Positions 1 through 10,884 are shown, counted from the first letter of the stretch. The stretch is DNA of 64,000 nucleotides from Aricia agestis (GCF_905147365.1 NC_056416.1:4484001-4548000); one strand, 5' to 3'. A program made the numbers and translations. Notes: a model not told the origin generated them from the sequence alone.

Positions 1-264
1 ATCTTCCCCGAAGAATGATCCTTATGTCGTCGACATAAGGTGCTCTGGAGAACTTTGAATGGTGTAGTAATAATCTTCATTTTAGTGAGAATACATAGTA
101 TTTTGTTGCAATCATAAATGTGACACTCTATTAGGCTATGTTTACGCTGACATCGCAATTTGAGGGTTCCATTTAATTGCAAATATTATTTCAAAATGTG
201 CAACTAGAACATAGAATAAAAAGTTGTTAAACTGCTGCGATCTGCCTTATGAATTATGTTAGAT

Positions 265-792
265 CTGCGGGTCTAAAATGGTCACATTTAGCAATTCCTC
301 TCAATCAGTTCAGCAAATGAATTGTCAAAACTGTCAAACTGACGAATGTCTAGACGTGGGAGAGCCATGCTTCGGCACGAATGGGCCGGCTCGACCGGAA
401 AAATACCACGTTCTCACAGAAAACCGGCGTGAAACAGCGTTTGCGCTGTGTTTCGCCGAGTGAGTGAGTTTACCGGAGGCCCAATCCCCTACCCTATTCC
501 CTTCCCTACCCTCCCCTATTCCCTTCACATCCCATCCTTAACCTCCCCTATTACCCTATTCCCTCTTAAAAGGCCGGCAACGCACCTGCAGCTGTTCTGA
601 TGCTGCGAGTGTCCATGGGCGACGGAAGTTGCTTTCCATCAGGTGACCCGTTTGCTCATTTGTCCCCTTATTTCATAAAAAAAAATGTCAAATTAGTACG
701 AATTACTAGACATGAATTGCAAGCAGAGTGACTATTTTGCGATTTAAAAAATATGAATCATATTATGATTCCGACGATTTTGGCCCCGCTGG
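265..792. mobile_element. MITE family M1 copy a, split by a SINE
   Basis: The ends (CTGCGGGTCTAAAATGG on the left, a degenerate complement ending GGCCCCGCTGG on the right) and the interior match three further copies near 43956, 55447 and 56647. The copy at 55447 is uninterrupted and shows that this one was about 205 bp before the SINE at 354-685 landed in it. Confidence 0.75.
354..685 (+). mobile_element. SINE-A, full-length copy 1
   Basis: The element begins ACGTGGGAGAGCCATGC, carries a central CCCTA/TTCCC-rich minisatellite and ends in CCCTTATTTCATA plus an A-run. AATGTC flanks it at 345-350 and 684-689, so it looks retroposed. The same sequence recurs at least ten more times in the window on both strands. 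I recognise it as a common lepidopteran repeat but cannot give a database name. Confidence 0.85.
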
Positions 793-868
793 CGTGCTTA
801 CTTCAAAGTAAGCACGGCCATCGTAGACCTCAAGGTCTAAAATGGCCATGAGTGTTTCATATCATCTT

Positions 869-1071
869 ACTAAATTTATGAATGCTAAAGAGTGTCTGTT
901 TGTTTGTAACCTCTTCACTTAAACTGCTGAGCCGTTTTTGATAAAATTTGGTATGAAGATACTTTGAGTCCCGAAAAATTACATACTAAGTATACTTTTT
1001 GTCCAGGTAAAATATACGGTTCCCTCGCGATTTACAAATTTCTGCGCAAAGGAACCGCGGGCATCAGGTAA
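869..1071 (+). mobile_element. Helitron-like repeat H1, decayed copy
   Basis: Begins TACTAAATTTATGAATGC and carries the family landmarks (gene-like 'CTGAGCCG', 'CTTTGAGTCCCG', a final GCGGGCATCA). It is diverged and lacks a clean CTAG end. Confidence 0.55.
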
Positions 1072-1603
1072 AGTGTTTCAAAAGCCGTTTTATTCCTGAT
1101 TTTATAAAACACACCTATTTTGTGCATTTATATGGAATGCTATTTCACTGAAATGTCAAATCTACGTGTTAGAAGTTGGTACAGTGGAGGAACTTATTTC
1201 ATACATTGTCTGGTCCACTCAAAGTATAGGTTGTTGCAAACTTTTAAACGAAACCTTTATTTTATGTAATGTGTCATCTGTACATAAACAATATTGTCGT
1301 TATCACCTGTATTTTTTGCAAAAACACCCCTACTATTTCCTAAATACATTAATTCTAGACCTTGTCTGAAAGTAAAAAGATTACTTTCTGCATTAGAAAA
1401 TTCATTCATAATGGACTATACGTTAAACGACTGCATGGTAAAATATGCATATGCACTATAGTATAACAACACTGTTATAGTCTTGTCGACAGTAATAATA
1501 AAATCATTAATTAATCTCTGCAGCGTGCGTTTGAACGGCGGGACAATTAGGACAGAGTTATTTTCGGGCGCATTGCAAAATTTACATTCCAATTTCCAAG
1601 CAA

Positions 1604-1940
1604 TTTTTTTTTAAATGAAATAAGGGGGCAAACGAGCAAACGGGTCACCTGATGGAAAGCAACTTCCGTCGCCCATGAACACTCGCAGCATCAGAAGAGC
1701 TGCAAGTGCGTTGCCGGCCTTTTAAGAGGGAATAGGGTAATAGCGGAGGGTAGGGAAGGGAAGGGAATAGTTGAGGGTAGGGAAGGGAATAGGGTAGGGG
1801 TTAGGGGATTGGGCCTCCGGTAAACTCACTCACTCGGCGAAACACAGCGCAAGCGCTGTTTCACGCCGGTTTTCTGTGAGAACGTGGTATTTATCCGGTC
1901 GAGCCGGCCCATTCGTGCTGAAGCATGGCTCTCCCACGTA
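1604..1940 (-). mobile_element. SINE-A, full-length copy 2
   Basis: Inverted copy of the element at 354-685, with the T-run (A-tail complement) at 1604-1612 and the terminus CCCACGTA at 1933-1940. The minisatellite core is read here as GGGTAGGGAAGGGAATA units. Confidence 0.85.
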
Positions 1941-1944
1941 TAGA

Positions 1945-2215
1945 CAGTGGCTGGTTTCATTGAAACTAAGCCAGCTGTAAGAGAAATTTTAAAGTACCTA
2001 AGCTACAGGGAGTGATCTTAATATTATGTTTGTATAATATGGGACAGCTGAATCGACACAAGATCGGGTACAAGGCCGATCCTGTACATGTCCATACTAA
2101 GTATGGACTTATGGATTAATCCTGAAAGGAAATGAAAATAATTATTATAAACAAGACAACCACTAACTTAAAGTCGTGAGCTACACTGTGAACGACTGGA
2201 CCACGGAGGTTTTCC
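1945..2215 (-). mobile_element. SINE-C-like element, decayed
   Basis: Shares GGTTTCATTGAAAC near its left end and the tRNA-like head complement (ACTGGACCACGGAGG) with the intact copy at 59183-59525. The interior has diverged. Confidence 0.5.
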
Positions 2216-2696
2216 AAAAGTAGGATAATAATATTATGATTTGCTAAACATTTTAAGCTCTATTATATTATGACATAATAATATATTTATTGTATTAAGT
2301 AAGTACATAATATTATTATCAGCAATAAAATTAATATCTAAAATTATTTGCCTAATTATTATAGTTTAGAATTAACTATAAACACACCAAAATAAATAAT
2401 AAAAATTATAGTGATCATAGAGTGCTCAGTAAATTTATTTTATACTTAAATACTTAATTATTTTACAACCTTCATGACTGAAATTTAATGTACGTAACTA
2501 GTAATTTGGATTCAAATCTAGGGTAACTTGAAAGCCTTGGAGTAGCGAATCAAGTACACCCTTAGCTACGTAATTCAAATATTTTTCCAGGCTTAATATA
2601 TAATAATGAGTTTTGGTTAAAACTGGAATGGACTTGTAATCGGAGTGGATAGTAAAGGAATGGAGCTGTTTATTTCGCTCTTTTACGCGGGTAAAA

Positions 2697-3104
2697 TCTT
2701 ATATATAAAATTCTCGTGTCCAATGTTAGTTACCGTACTCCTCCGAAACGGCTTTACTGATTTTTACTAAATTTTATATGTTTACTAGCTGTTCCAGCAA
2801 ACGTTGTTTTGCCATATTAAAGTATTTCGCCCATATTATTAATTTATTGAAGTGACTAAATAAGTATGTCACTATGGCAACGTACATTGCTATTCCGTAG
2901 CATGCAAACAATGGCCGCCGTCAGTCTCGAGTTGTAATAATTTACTATTATTTATTCAACAAATGCACTTATCAATATAATAAGTACCCAGTAGACGATT
3001 CTCATACCCACTGAATATGCATATAAAATTTGATTAAAATCTGTAAAGCCGTTTCAGAGGAGTACGCTGTCTAACATTGTGACACGAGAATTTTATAATA
3101 TATC
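2697..3104. repeat. Foldback repeat, about 90-bp arms
   Basis: Left arm reads AAATTCTCGTGTCCAATG...CTCCGAAACGGCTTTA. Right arm is its complement (AAAGCCGTTTCAGAGGAG...GTGACACGAGAATTTT). A second repeat type starting CTAGCTGTTCCAGCAAACG sits between them. Confidence 0.6.
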
Positions 3105-3234
3105 TATAATTTGGATCGATTTATAATATGCTTTATTAAATTACTTTTAAATTATAAAAAACGTGCTAAAAGCAAAGCTTTAATTAATTGTTATCAAAAC
3201 AATTGCCAGCAAACCTTCAAGAAAAGAGCGTATA

Positions 3235-3367
3235 CCCTCTTAAAAGGCCGGCAACGCACCTGCAGCTCTTCTGATGTTGCGAGTGTCCATGGGCGACGGT
3301 AGTTGCTTACCATCAGGTGACCCGTTTGCTCGTTTGCCCCCTTATTTAATAAAAAAAAAAAAAAAAA
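3235..3367 (+). mobile_element. SINE-A short subfamily, copy 3
   Basis: Contains only the 3' core from CTTAAAAGGCCGGCAACG to the A-tail. It is preceded by AAGAGCGTATACC, as are the short copies at 25302 and 15746. It lies just upstream of the candidate promoter of gene A. Confidence 0.75.
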
Positions 3368-3390
3368 GCGCTCCCTCCATCCTCACATAC

Positions 3391-3420
3391 TATAGCATCT
3401 ATTAATGATAACGGCCTCAG
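3391..3420 (+). promoter_or_regulatory. Candidate core promoter of gene A
   Basis: A weak TATA-like TATAGCA at about 3391 precedes a TCAG at about 3417, giving a GC-richer leader of about 200 nt with no ATG before the start codon. TTAAAAGC near 3430 is an alternative TATA-like site. This is inference only. Confidence 0.2.
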
Positions 3421-3616
3421 CGGTAGGAGTTAAAAGCGTCGGTTGATCACCAAGCCAGCACTCGCGGTAACCACGCCGGAGTCACGGGGACAGTGCTGGC
3501 ACGGGCTTACACACGGCTAGTGCAGTTGTGCCAGTTCGTGCAGCCACAGGGGCTAGTGTTCATACTGCTGTGTGTGCTCATCGTTCACGCGTTTCTACCG
3601 TTTTTCCTCAATTGAA

Positions 3617-3619
3617 ATG
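3617..3619 (+). CDS. TpnC: Gene A exon 1 (initiator Met only)
   Basis: ATG in the context TTGAAATGG is followed at once by the donor GTGAGG. It is chosen because genes B and C show the same ATG|GT arrangement and the downstream exon begins in frame with GAC GAA CTA. Confidence 0.8.
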
Positions 3620-6600
3620 GTGAGGATTTGGTGTTGTGGAATAAAATGTGATTCTTTTTTCGAAATTATTTTTGTTGGTTTTTTTTTTATTTATTGAGCT
3701 TTGACATTTAATTTGCGAGTCCAAAATGTTCCTGATACAGATTTTTGTTTTATTTTTCGCTGTTAATTTTTCGTTTGGAAAATATCTAATTATTGAGGTA
3801 ATTCACAAGCTTAGATAAAATAATTAGAACCTAGATGAAACTTTAGTATCTAGTGCTTTCAGTGTAGCGATTAGCAATATTTTATAACTGAGAATTTAAA
3901 TACCTTTCAGCGCTGAAAATTGTGTTTCCTTTATTTTACAGGACGAACTAGACAAAGATCAAATCAACAGTAAGTATAAATAATATATTTCTCATATAAA
4001 ATCGGCCAAGTGCTAGTCGGACTCGCGCACGAAGGGTTCCGTAGTATTATAGAGCAAAATTAGGCCAACATTTTTATTTTTTGTATGGGAATTTTTTTTA
4101 GTATTTTAAAATAATTATTTAATATTAAAGTACACATATAATTAAGTACTATGAGAAAAATTCAAGTACCTACCTGTTGTCATTATTGATATAGAGCAAA
4201 AAGGCCAAAAACGTTTGTCGTATGGGAGAAATTTAAATTTATTTTGATTTTAGTATTTGTTGTTATAGTGACAATAGATATACTCTCTAGCTATTACCGT
4301 TCTTGAGTTACAGCCTGGAGACAGACAGACAGACGGACAGACAAAGAAGTCTTAGTAATAGGGACCCGTTTTTACCCTTTGGGTACGGAACCCTAAAAAG
4401 TAAATACTTAGTTTAAAAATTATTCACTATTAATTTAAAATAATTTTTCAAAACCCAATTCCGAAAGTTTCATGGGTAATTTTTTAGAGGATAAAGGGAT
4501 CGTTTAAAAACATAAAATTTTCATTTGCTGATAGTATCCAAACTCAAAAGCTAAGCTACAAGATTTTTAACAACATCTCCCAAACTTTCCAGTCCTGAAA
4601 AAAGCCTTCGAGGCTTTCGACCAGGAGAAGAAGGGATGCATCGGCACGGTGATGGTGGGCACCATCCTGGCGATGCTGGGACACCAGGTCTCCGACGACA
4701 CGCTGCAGGAGATCATCAATGAAGTCGACGTTGATGGTAATCTTCAAGTTTTAAAAGTATCTAAAATTAAATCAAGACGTAAGGGCCGGGACACAAAAAC
4801 ACGACACGACGTCGTGTCTTACCACGACGCGACGTCGTGTCGTGGGAATATACGACGCGCGTCGTAAAAAACTACGACATGACATCGTACGACGTCGCGT
4901 CGTAGAAACTCCTCATTGAATTTCTACGTGAGTTCCCAGACACGACGTGGCATCGTGAAACAACGTCGCGTCGTGGTACGACACGACGTCGTATCATGTT
5001 TTTGTGTCACGGCCCTTACACGTTTCCTCTACGTCGCGTTGGGCAACGGCCTTAGAGCCGGGACACAAGAACACGACATGCGTCGTATCGTCGTATCGTG
5101 TTTTTGTGTCCCAGTCCTTATTTTTTGCCCATGATCGACAATATTGTACACATAGCTCTTAATTGTTTGGCAAACACGTTTATACAACATGGGCGACCGT
5201 AAAAAAAGAAGCAGCAGAAGTGCCGGAAAGCCTGCACTGTCTTTTTAACCGACTTCAAAAACATCAATTCAACGCGTATAATATTTCCAGAACTGTCCAG
5301 TTTTTGTATATTATGTTAATCTATAGCAGCTTCTGAACAAAGCCAAATTTCAAAAGTGTGTGTATGTATGTGTGTTTTTATGTTCGTGCACGCATATCTC
5401 CGGAACTACAAGTCCGATTTAAGTGTTTTTTTTGTTGTACTAGATATTGTTCTACTTAGGGAATACTGCAAGTTTAATCAAAATCGGTTCAGTAGTTTTT
5501 GAGATAGGGAATTTTAATTCTTAATTACGTACAATTTGAAGTCGTTTTTATCTTTTTAAAATTAAAAAAAAATACAGTAATTACAGTAGCACAATGCTAC
5601 CGATCGCCTTTAACCTAATAATTTCTTTTAATATTTTTCTTGTCACAAACTCTTAATTTAATCAACATAAAGGCTCAGTAGTCCCGAATACAAGCAGGTC
5701 GATGTCTGTCAGTACGAATATTGACGTTAAGGACATTAAAATAACATTCATATCAGCGCGCCTTGTACAGTGGCTGTTACGCGCTCGCCGCGTGCCTTGA
5801 TAATAGAAAATAGGAGTAAAAACCTTTTGTTTTTAGTATTACACAAATCAAATATATCAAATCGTTTACGTTGGGTTACGACACATATACTACATTTTTT
5901 GTTTTTTCTAGAAAGTGTGTAATTTAGCCATAAAATGATTTAATTATGAAAAACAGCGTTATAACAGCCATCTTTGAGTTTTTTTCTATCGAGCAGATTT
6001 TTTCAAATTGTGTATATACCTTTGCGTATAGGAAATTTTCTCAATTTTAAAACGGTACTTATTTTATACTTGAATAATGACATTTCCTTTACTAAAAACG
6101 TGTTTTAAAAAAACCATTTTACGTAGTTGCAACAACCACAGCGCCTTAAGAAACTTGTGATATACCTGCTGAAGCAACACCAAATAAATAATGTTTATTT
6201 ATTTTAACGCGACCGAGCATAACTCACTGAATAACCCATTAATGGAGTATACTCGTGTTATTCCCAAAGGCTGGAAATAGCAGATTAGATATTAACCAGA
6301 TGTCTCGAAATACTCGTGTTTAGGTTAATTTGCTTCAGCGAGTGTGCAATAAATAACGTCCTAAGCATGTCGTATTATTATGCTTTCGATGCGTTTACAA
6401 CTTGTTAGCATTATATTCGTTAGTGTAAAATGGCAGTGTAATGATTGGAGTGATGTTGAGGATATCAATTCAAATGAAACTTTATTTTGAAGAAGATGAC
6501 GCCGCGTTAAAATAAAAAAACCGTGTTGGATACGTTTTAGATTGCTTGTTTGCTTGATTCTATGATGGGTTGGCCCGGCATCTCATAGAAAACAAGCAAT

Positions 6601-9490
6601 ATAAAAGCAAGAAATGGAAAGGGCGTAAGCGACAAAATGGTTATTGTCGCGTTATTTAAAAACCATAAATATACATATAAGCTATGGGCAAATTAAAGTG
6701 TATACTTGAACCAATATATGTACAAATTTGGAAGCTTAAATCACTTTCCTCTGTTGGGAAGGAAAAAGGGTAGGGGTTTGGGCCTCCGGTAAACTCACTC
6801 ACTCGGCGAAACACAGCACAATTGGTATTTCTCCTGTCAAGCCAGCCCCATTCGTGCCAAAGCATGGCTCTCCCACGTCACTTAAAATTATTCTCATAAT
6901 TTTGTTAAAATTTCAGGATCTGGAGAGTTGGAGTTTGAGGAGTTCGTGACGCTGGCCTCCAGGTTCATGGTTGAGGAGGACGCTGAGGCGATGCAGCAGG
7001 AACTCAAAGAAGCATTCCGGTTATATGATAGAGAAGGTGAGCTTAGAAAATCGAAATGATAGCAAAGGATGCGTGTGACTCACGTGTGACTTCTAGCGCA
7101 AAAATCATATGAACCATGCAATGTGCCGTAAAATAAGTTGGCCACGTATTGTCCCGAGGCTTAATTCAGATCAGTGACAAAGGGGTATTAAGATTTTGGC
7201 CGACCTACTGTCCGCTATTTTGTTTTTTCGCAATTGCAATATCTTAAATTGGTAAAAATTGGTAAAAATTGGCAGCTCATATCTTCAAAATGCGACACTT
7301 TACGTGGTTTTGTCCAAGATTATTTTTGGTTTGTATCTATCCATTTTTTTTAATATTCCTGAACGCGAAAAAACAATGGCGGACAGTAGGTTAGCCAGTC
7401 TCCATACAAAAATCATCATACCCCTTTGATCAAAGTCGACCAAGTAATTCAGTAGCACGAAAACAAACAAGTTTATGAGAAAAAAACATTAAAGCCATCC
7501 AACTTTAAGCATAAGGGTGTCAACGCCAGTGAATTGACCTAATCCCACATATTGTAATCAATTAATGTTAGTATTATTAACAGAAAATACAGTCTGTCAA
7601 AAAAGTCATAAAATTAAAAAGTGGCAACATCGTAGTGTCATCCCTTTCAAATCAATCTAAGAAAAAAGGGATGACACTATGATGTTGCCACTTTTTAATT
7701 TCATGACTTTTTTGACAGACTCTACATAAAAATATGAAACAATTCTACTATTCATAAAGGATAGAAATCGCAAAAAATATTGTTCGTTCCATCTCAAACT
7801 TCCAACAAAGCCTTTCAAGTGGAAACTTTCTAATAAAAACTTAGGCAATCTTGCTCTGAACGGAACACCTGGGCTACGCACTATTTAATATAAAATAAAC
7901 CTGTGACCTGGGTTTTTCCCTTTAGTAACCTGTGACCTGAGTTAATCTGTGACCTGGGTTTTTTCCATTTCGTAACCTGTGACCTGGGTTTTTCCATTTA
8001 ATAATCTGTGACCTGGGTTTTTCCAGGCAATGGGTATATAACGACGGACGTGCTTCGGGAGATCCTCAGAGAGCTGGACGACAAGATCAGCGCCGAGGAG
8101 CTCGACATGATGATCGAGGAAATTGACTCTGACGGCTCGGGAACTGTGGACTTTGATGGTAAGAAAACCTTTATTATAATAGGATGTATCCCTCAACTAC
8201 GTTCACGCAGCGCATACAAGTGTATAATTATTTACGCGCGATAGCCCTACAACTTAGCACAGAAGTCCTTTTATCGCACGGTAACGGCACATTTAAATAA
8301 TAAATAAATAAAAATATCTTTATTAAACATACAAGGACACAGCACAGCCAGCCAATTCGCGTCGTCCTTATCTAGGATACCAAAAAATGCATGCATAGCA
8401 TGAAGGGGTTTCGCATTTATGATAAGTGTAGATTGGAGTGGACAAACTATAAATTCATAAAAAATTGAAGTGTCAAAATGTGTATCAATATTTTCTTATT
8501 AAAACTTTTTATATTGTTACACCCTAATCTATACTAATATTATAAAGCAGAAGAGTTTGTTTGTTTGAACGCGCTAATCTCAAGAAGTACTGGAGCAATT
8601 TTTATGTTATTTGGCACACATGAATAATAGACCACGTGTAGGGTAGGCTTAAAATGTACGGTTTCCGTGAAATTCCAAAATTACGCGGGCGAAGCCGCGC
8701 GTAACATCTAGTATTAAATAATTTATTAAATCAGGCTTATGTTGTAAGCATGTGACATGTCAGACACACTGTTCGGGGTAAATAAATAAATTAAAAGTTG
8801 GAAATGAATCCAAAACTTCCGTTTTTTGGCTGTCATCAAAATGTTTACTGAAAGTAGGTTCAACCCAAAAGTTTATCAACCCTTGCTATCATCCAAAGAC
8901 TAGGAAAGTAACAAATAAGCGATTACAATTATTTCCATACTAGCCCGCAACGCGAGAACCGTACATTTCTCCGCGATGAGAAGTATCTTATAATATGCTT
9001 TTCCGACACTCCAAGTATCTCCATACCAAACAGCTAAATCGGCTCAGCAGTTTCGAATTTATAATATCAGCATGGATACGCGGCCTTATTACTTAGTGTC
9101 TAAACACACCATGCCGAAGTTCCGCGGCGGAAGTTCGACATGATTACGTCAGCAATGTTTTGACATTGCTGACGTAATCATGTCACGCAACGTAATTCGG
9201 CATGGTGTGTCATCGGTAATTTAATTTATACATTGCAGGCGTAATCATGCCGAACTTCCGCCGCGGAAATTCGGCATGGTGTGTGACACTTATACGTTGT
9301 AAGGAACTATTATTATCATTCGGTAATAAAAGTAGGCCCATTTTATTTTTAAATTCTGTTCCATTGTTTATAAATCCAGTCAAAATCGGCTTTATAATCC
9401 CATCACATAATATTATGTCCTATTTATTAAAATGTTTTATTTTTTTATGTTTCAGAATTTATGGAAGTAATGACGGGCGGTGATGATTAA
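3617..9490 (+). CDS. TpnC: Troponin C, gene A (six exons, 153 aa)
   Basis: Ca2+ sensor of the muscle thin filament; Ca2+ binding lets troponin I release actin. Coding exons are 3617-3619, 3942-3969, 4593-4736, 6917-7036, 8027-8158 and 9456-9490; every intron is GT-AG and introns 2-5 are phase 1. The product is a four-EF-hand protein. Loop I (residues 20-31) ends in Met and has Lys at position 5, so it is degenerate. Loop II (56-67, DVDGSGELEFEE) is canonical. Loop III (96-107) ends in Val and is degenerate. Loop IV (132-143, DSDGSGTVDFDE) is canonical. This two-site pattern (II and IV) and the ending EVMTGGDD match insect TpnC; from memory it most resembles Drosophila TpnC41C. An exon holding only the initiator Met is known from calmodulin-family genes. 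Introns are 322, 623, 2180, 990 and 1297 bp, filled with repeats. It is the first of three tandem paralogues. Confidence 0.97.
3942..3969 (+). CDS. TpnC: Gene A exon 2
   Basis: Codes DELDKDQIN plus the first base of the next codon, between TTTTACAG and GTAAGT. It forms the acidic N-terminal helix. Confidence 0.92.
3998..4396 (-). mobile_element. Interspersed repeat filling intron 2 of gene A
   Basis: Runs from TCGGCCAAGTGCTAGTCGG to TTTGGGTACGGAACCCTAA with an internal GACAGACAGACAG run. A copy in the opposite orientation lies at 48896-49305. It resembles a 3' tail of a non-LTR element, which is not proven. Confidence 0.65.
4593..4736 (+). CDS. TpnC: Gene A exon 3 (EF-hand I, start of loop II)
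   Basis: 144 nt between CTTTCCAG and GTAATC. It encodes ILKKAFEAFDQEKKG through EVDVDG. Loop I lacks the position-12 acid. The phase-1 intron splits the Gly codon of loop II, as in genes B and C. Confidence 0.97.
4781..5018. mobile_element. CpG-rich MITE with ACGACGTCGT palindromes
   Basis: Terminal inverted repeats begin AAGGGCCGGGACACAAAAAC and end with the complement ...TTTTTGTGTCACGGCCCTT. The interior is packed with CGACGTCG-type palindromes. A partial second copy runs 5052-5120. It starts 44 bp after the exon 3 donor. Confidence 0.75.
5670..6147. mobile_element. MITE family M2, copy 1
   Basis: About 480 bp with short imperfect termini (AAGGCTCAGTAGTCCC / GGTTGTTGCAACTACG-type complement ending GCGCCTT). 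It is highly similar over its length to 46703-47184 in intron 3 of gene C. Confidence 0.7.
6491..6756. repeat. Repeat R1, copy 1 (intron 3 of gene A)
   Basis: Starts AAGATGACGCCGCGTTAAA and is shared with 23154-23405 in intron 4 of gene B. Its right end abuts a SINE-A fragment. The central palindrome is degenerate here but perfect in the gene B copy. Confidence 0.75.
6757..6878 (-). mobile_element. SINE-A fragment, copy 4 (5' half only)
   Basis: Covers the G-rich core remnant to the terminus CTCCCACGT; the A-tailed half is missing. It ends 39 bp upstream of exon 4 of gene A. Confidence 0.75.
6917..7036 (+). CDS. TpnC: Gene A exon 4 (loop II, central helix, start of loop III)
   Basis: 120 nt between ATTTCAG and GTGAGC. 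It encodes SGELEFEEFVTLASRFM, then the linker and EAFRLYDREG. From 6973 to 7019 it is identical to gene B, unlike its first half. Confidence 0.97.
7591..7721. repeat. Foldback MITE, 55-bp arms
   Basis: AGTCTGTCAAAAAAGTCAT opens the left arm and its near-perfect complement closes the right; the loop is about 18 nt. It lies in intron 4 of gene A. Confidence 0.8.
7900..8026 (+). repeat. Minisatellite running into the exon 5 acceptor of gene A
   Basis: About five units of the type CTGTGACCTGGGTTTTTCC, spaced 22-30 bp, occupy the last 127 bp of intron 4. The last unit supplies the polypyrimidine tract and AG used by exon 5. The first unit also ends in TTTCCCTTTAG, a possible decoy acceptor. Confidence 0.9.
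8027..8158 (+). CDS. TpnC: Gene A exon 5 (EF-hands III-IV)
   Basis: 132 nt between TTTTTCCAG and GTAAGA. It encodes NGYITTDVLREILREL through IEEIDSDGSGTVDFD. Positions 8059-8129 are identical to gene B 25128-25198. Confidence 0.97.
8528..8711 (+). mobile_element. Helitron-like element H2
   Basis: Begins TCTATACTAATATTATAAAG, ends with the hairpin-forming GCGGGCGAAGCCGCG followed by CATCTAG, and sits between A and T. A 5'-TC end with a 3' hairpin plus CTAG is the Helitron signature. Confidence 0.65.
9105..9283. repeat. Foldback MITE in intron 5 of gene A
   Basis: Ends are CACACCATGCCGAA and its complement. The inside repeats the arms (TGATTACGTCAGCAATG and its complement around TTTTGA), so two overlapping hairpins are possible. 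Confidence 0.75.
9456..9490 (+). CDS. TpnC: Gene A exon 6 (C-terminus)
   Basis: After TGTTTCAG it codes EFMEVMTGGDD and TAA. It completes the exiting helix of EF-hand IV. Confidence 0.96.
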
Positions 9491-9496
9491 TTTATA

Positions 9497-9507
9497 AATA
9501 AAATAAA
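9497..9507 (+). terminator. Poly(A) signals of gene A
   Basis: Two AATAAA hexamers (9497 and 9502) lie 7-12 nt after the stop codon, giving a very short 3' UTR unless later sites are used. Confidence 0.6.
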
Positions 9508-9608
9508 AATACTTAACAAACAACAAGATGTGATATTTCATTTTAATATATCAATAAGCTAAGGAGATCTACAATGAAAACTTTCATGTTTATTTATTAT
9601 ATTAATTT

Positions 9609-9770
9609 ATCTATATATATAAAAATCAATTGCTGTTCGTTAGTCTCGCTAAAACTCGAGAACGGCTGAACGGATTTATCTTATCTTGGTCTTGAATTAT
9701 TCGTGGAGGTCTAGGGAAGGCTTAAAAGGTGAGAAAAATTCGAATAATTGCCGGGAAAATCCTCAAAACA
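9609..9770 (+). repeat. Repeat R2, copy 1
   Basis: Begins CTATATATATAAAAATC and contains GTCTCGCTAAAACTCGAG and GGCTGAACGG. It recurs at 10085, 15990 and 19010/20367. Confidence 0.65.
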
Positions 9771-10084
9771 GCATTTTTCTATTTCCCATACAAACGTTTT
9801 CTAAATAAAATGGAGAGTCAATTTGTAATTTATTACCGCTGCATAAAGTTCAAATTCGCGTGCGCGTTGGAGGACCTAATATCGCGTTCTGAAACTCAAC
9901 AAAAGCGAAAGTGAATCGCGAACGCGACAAAATTGCATAGTCTCAAAATACATAGTACATAAATAAACACAATTTTAGCTAACTTCAGTTGTTACTCTGT
10001 CCGATTATTTTTTTATTTTAGCTTACTTAAGTTGTTACTCTGTCCGATTATTTTTTTAATAAGACTATATAGAAATCGAAAGAT

Positions 10085-10280
10085 AAATCTATATATATAA
10101 AAATCAATTGCTGTTCGTTAGTCTCGCTAAAACTCGAGAACGGCTGAACGGATTTATCTTATCTTGGCCAATTTTGATGAAATTTTTTGTGTGTGTTCGT
10201 GGAGATTCGAGAATGGTTTAGATTTACAGTTTGGTCTACTGGAAAATGTTTTTTCAATTAATTTCTTATTTATAAGGAGT
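10085..10280 (+). repeat. Repeat R2, copy 2
   Basis: Same opening and GCTAAAACTCGAG motif as the copy 480 bp upstream, here followed by the GTGTGTTCGTGGAGATTC section. Confidence 0.65.
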
Positions 10281-10860
10281 TGTTGATTTTGGAATGTTTT
10301 ACATTAGATCCGGCGGACGGCGCTATCATCGCATTCAATATTATTCTATTTCAATTTTAGTTTGTCCTGACAGATGGTGCTACGATTAATTTGAAAAAAA
10401 TTTTGTTATTCAATTCATGTGCTGATTAAAATATTAAATAAATAACACATAGGCTACAATTTTAACCGACTTTCAAAATGGGGGAGGTGTTATGTTCGTT
10501 TTCTTATATTCAACGATTACTCCGCCGTTGGTTAACCGATTTTCAAAATTTTTCTTTTGGTATATAGGGTATCATCCCAATTTGGTATTATATTCAGAAA
10601 AGTGATGATCTGATGAAGGATCCATAAGTAATCGAGGGAACTCCTCAAAACTTATAGGGAAACATATGGTGACTTCGGTTTCGTGAGAAGTATTCTAAGC
10701 ATATGCTACCAACAAGTAAGATTTTGCACCGAGATATACCTGGTATACCGTGGTTCGGAAGGTGCTGAGAGAATTCCTGATTCTTTATAGATACAAGTTT
10801 GGGAGTTTCGGCGTTGTTTTAAGAACAGAAAGCATATGCTACTATGCAAATTACATTCTT

Positions 10861-10884
10861 CATCATCATCATCATCATCATCAC
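10861..10884 (+). repeat. (CAT)n microsatellite
   Basis: Seven uninterrupted CAT units followed by CAC. Confidence 0.95.

Larger units (their letters stand above)
1..3390. other. 5' flank of TpnC gene A, no gene seen
   Basis: No coding region is supportable here. The stretch holds a MITE split by a SINE, a Helitron-like fragment, a second full SINE, a decayed tRNA-type SINE, a foldback repeat and a short SINE. Positions 1-264 and about 2216-2696 are plain AT-rich sequence apart from a short palindrome near 24-40. Confidence 0.7.
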
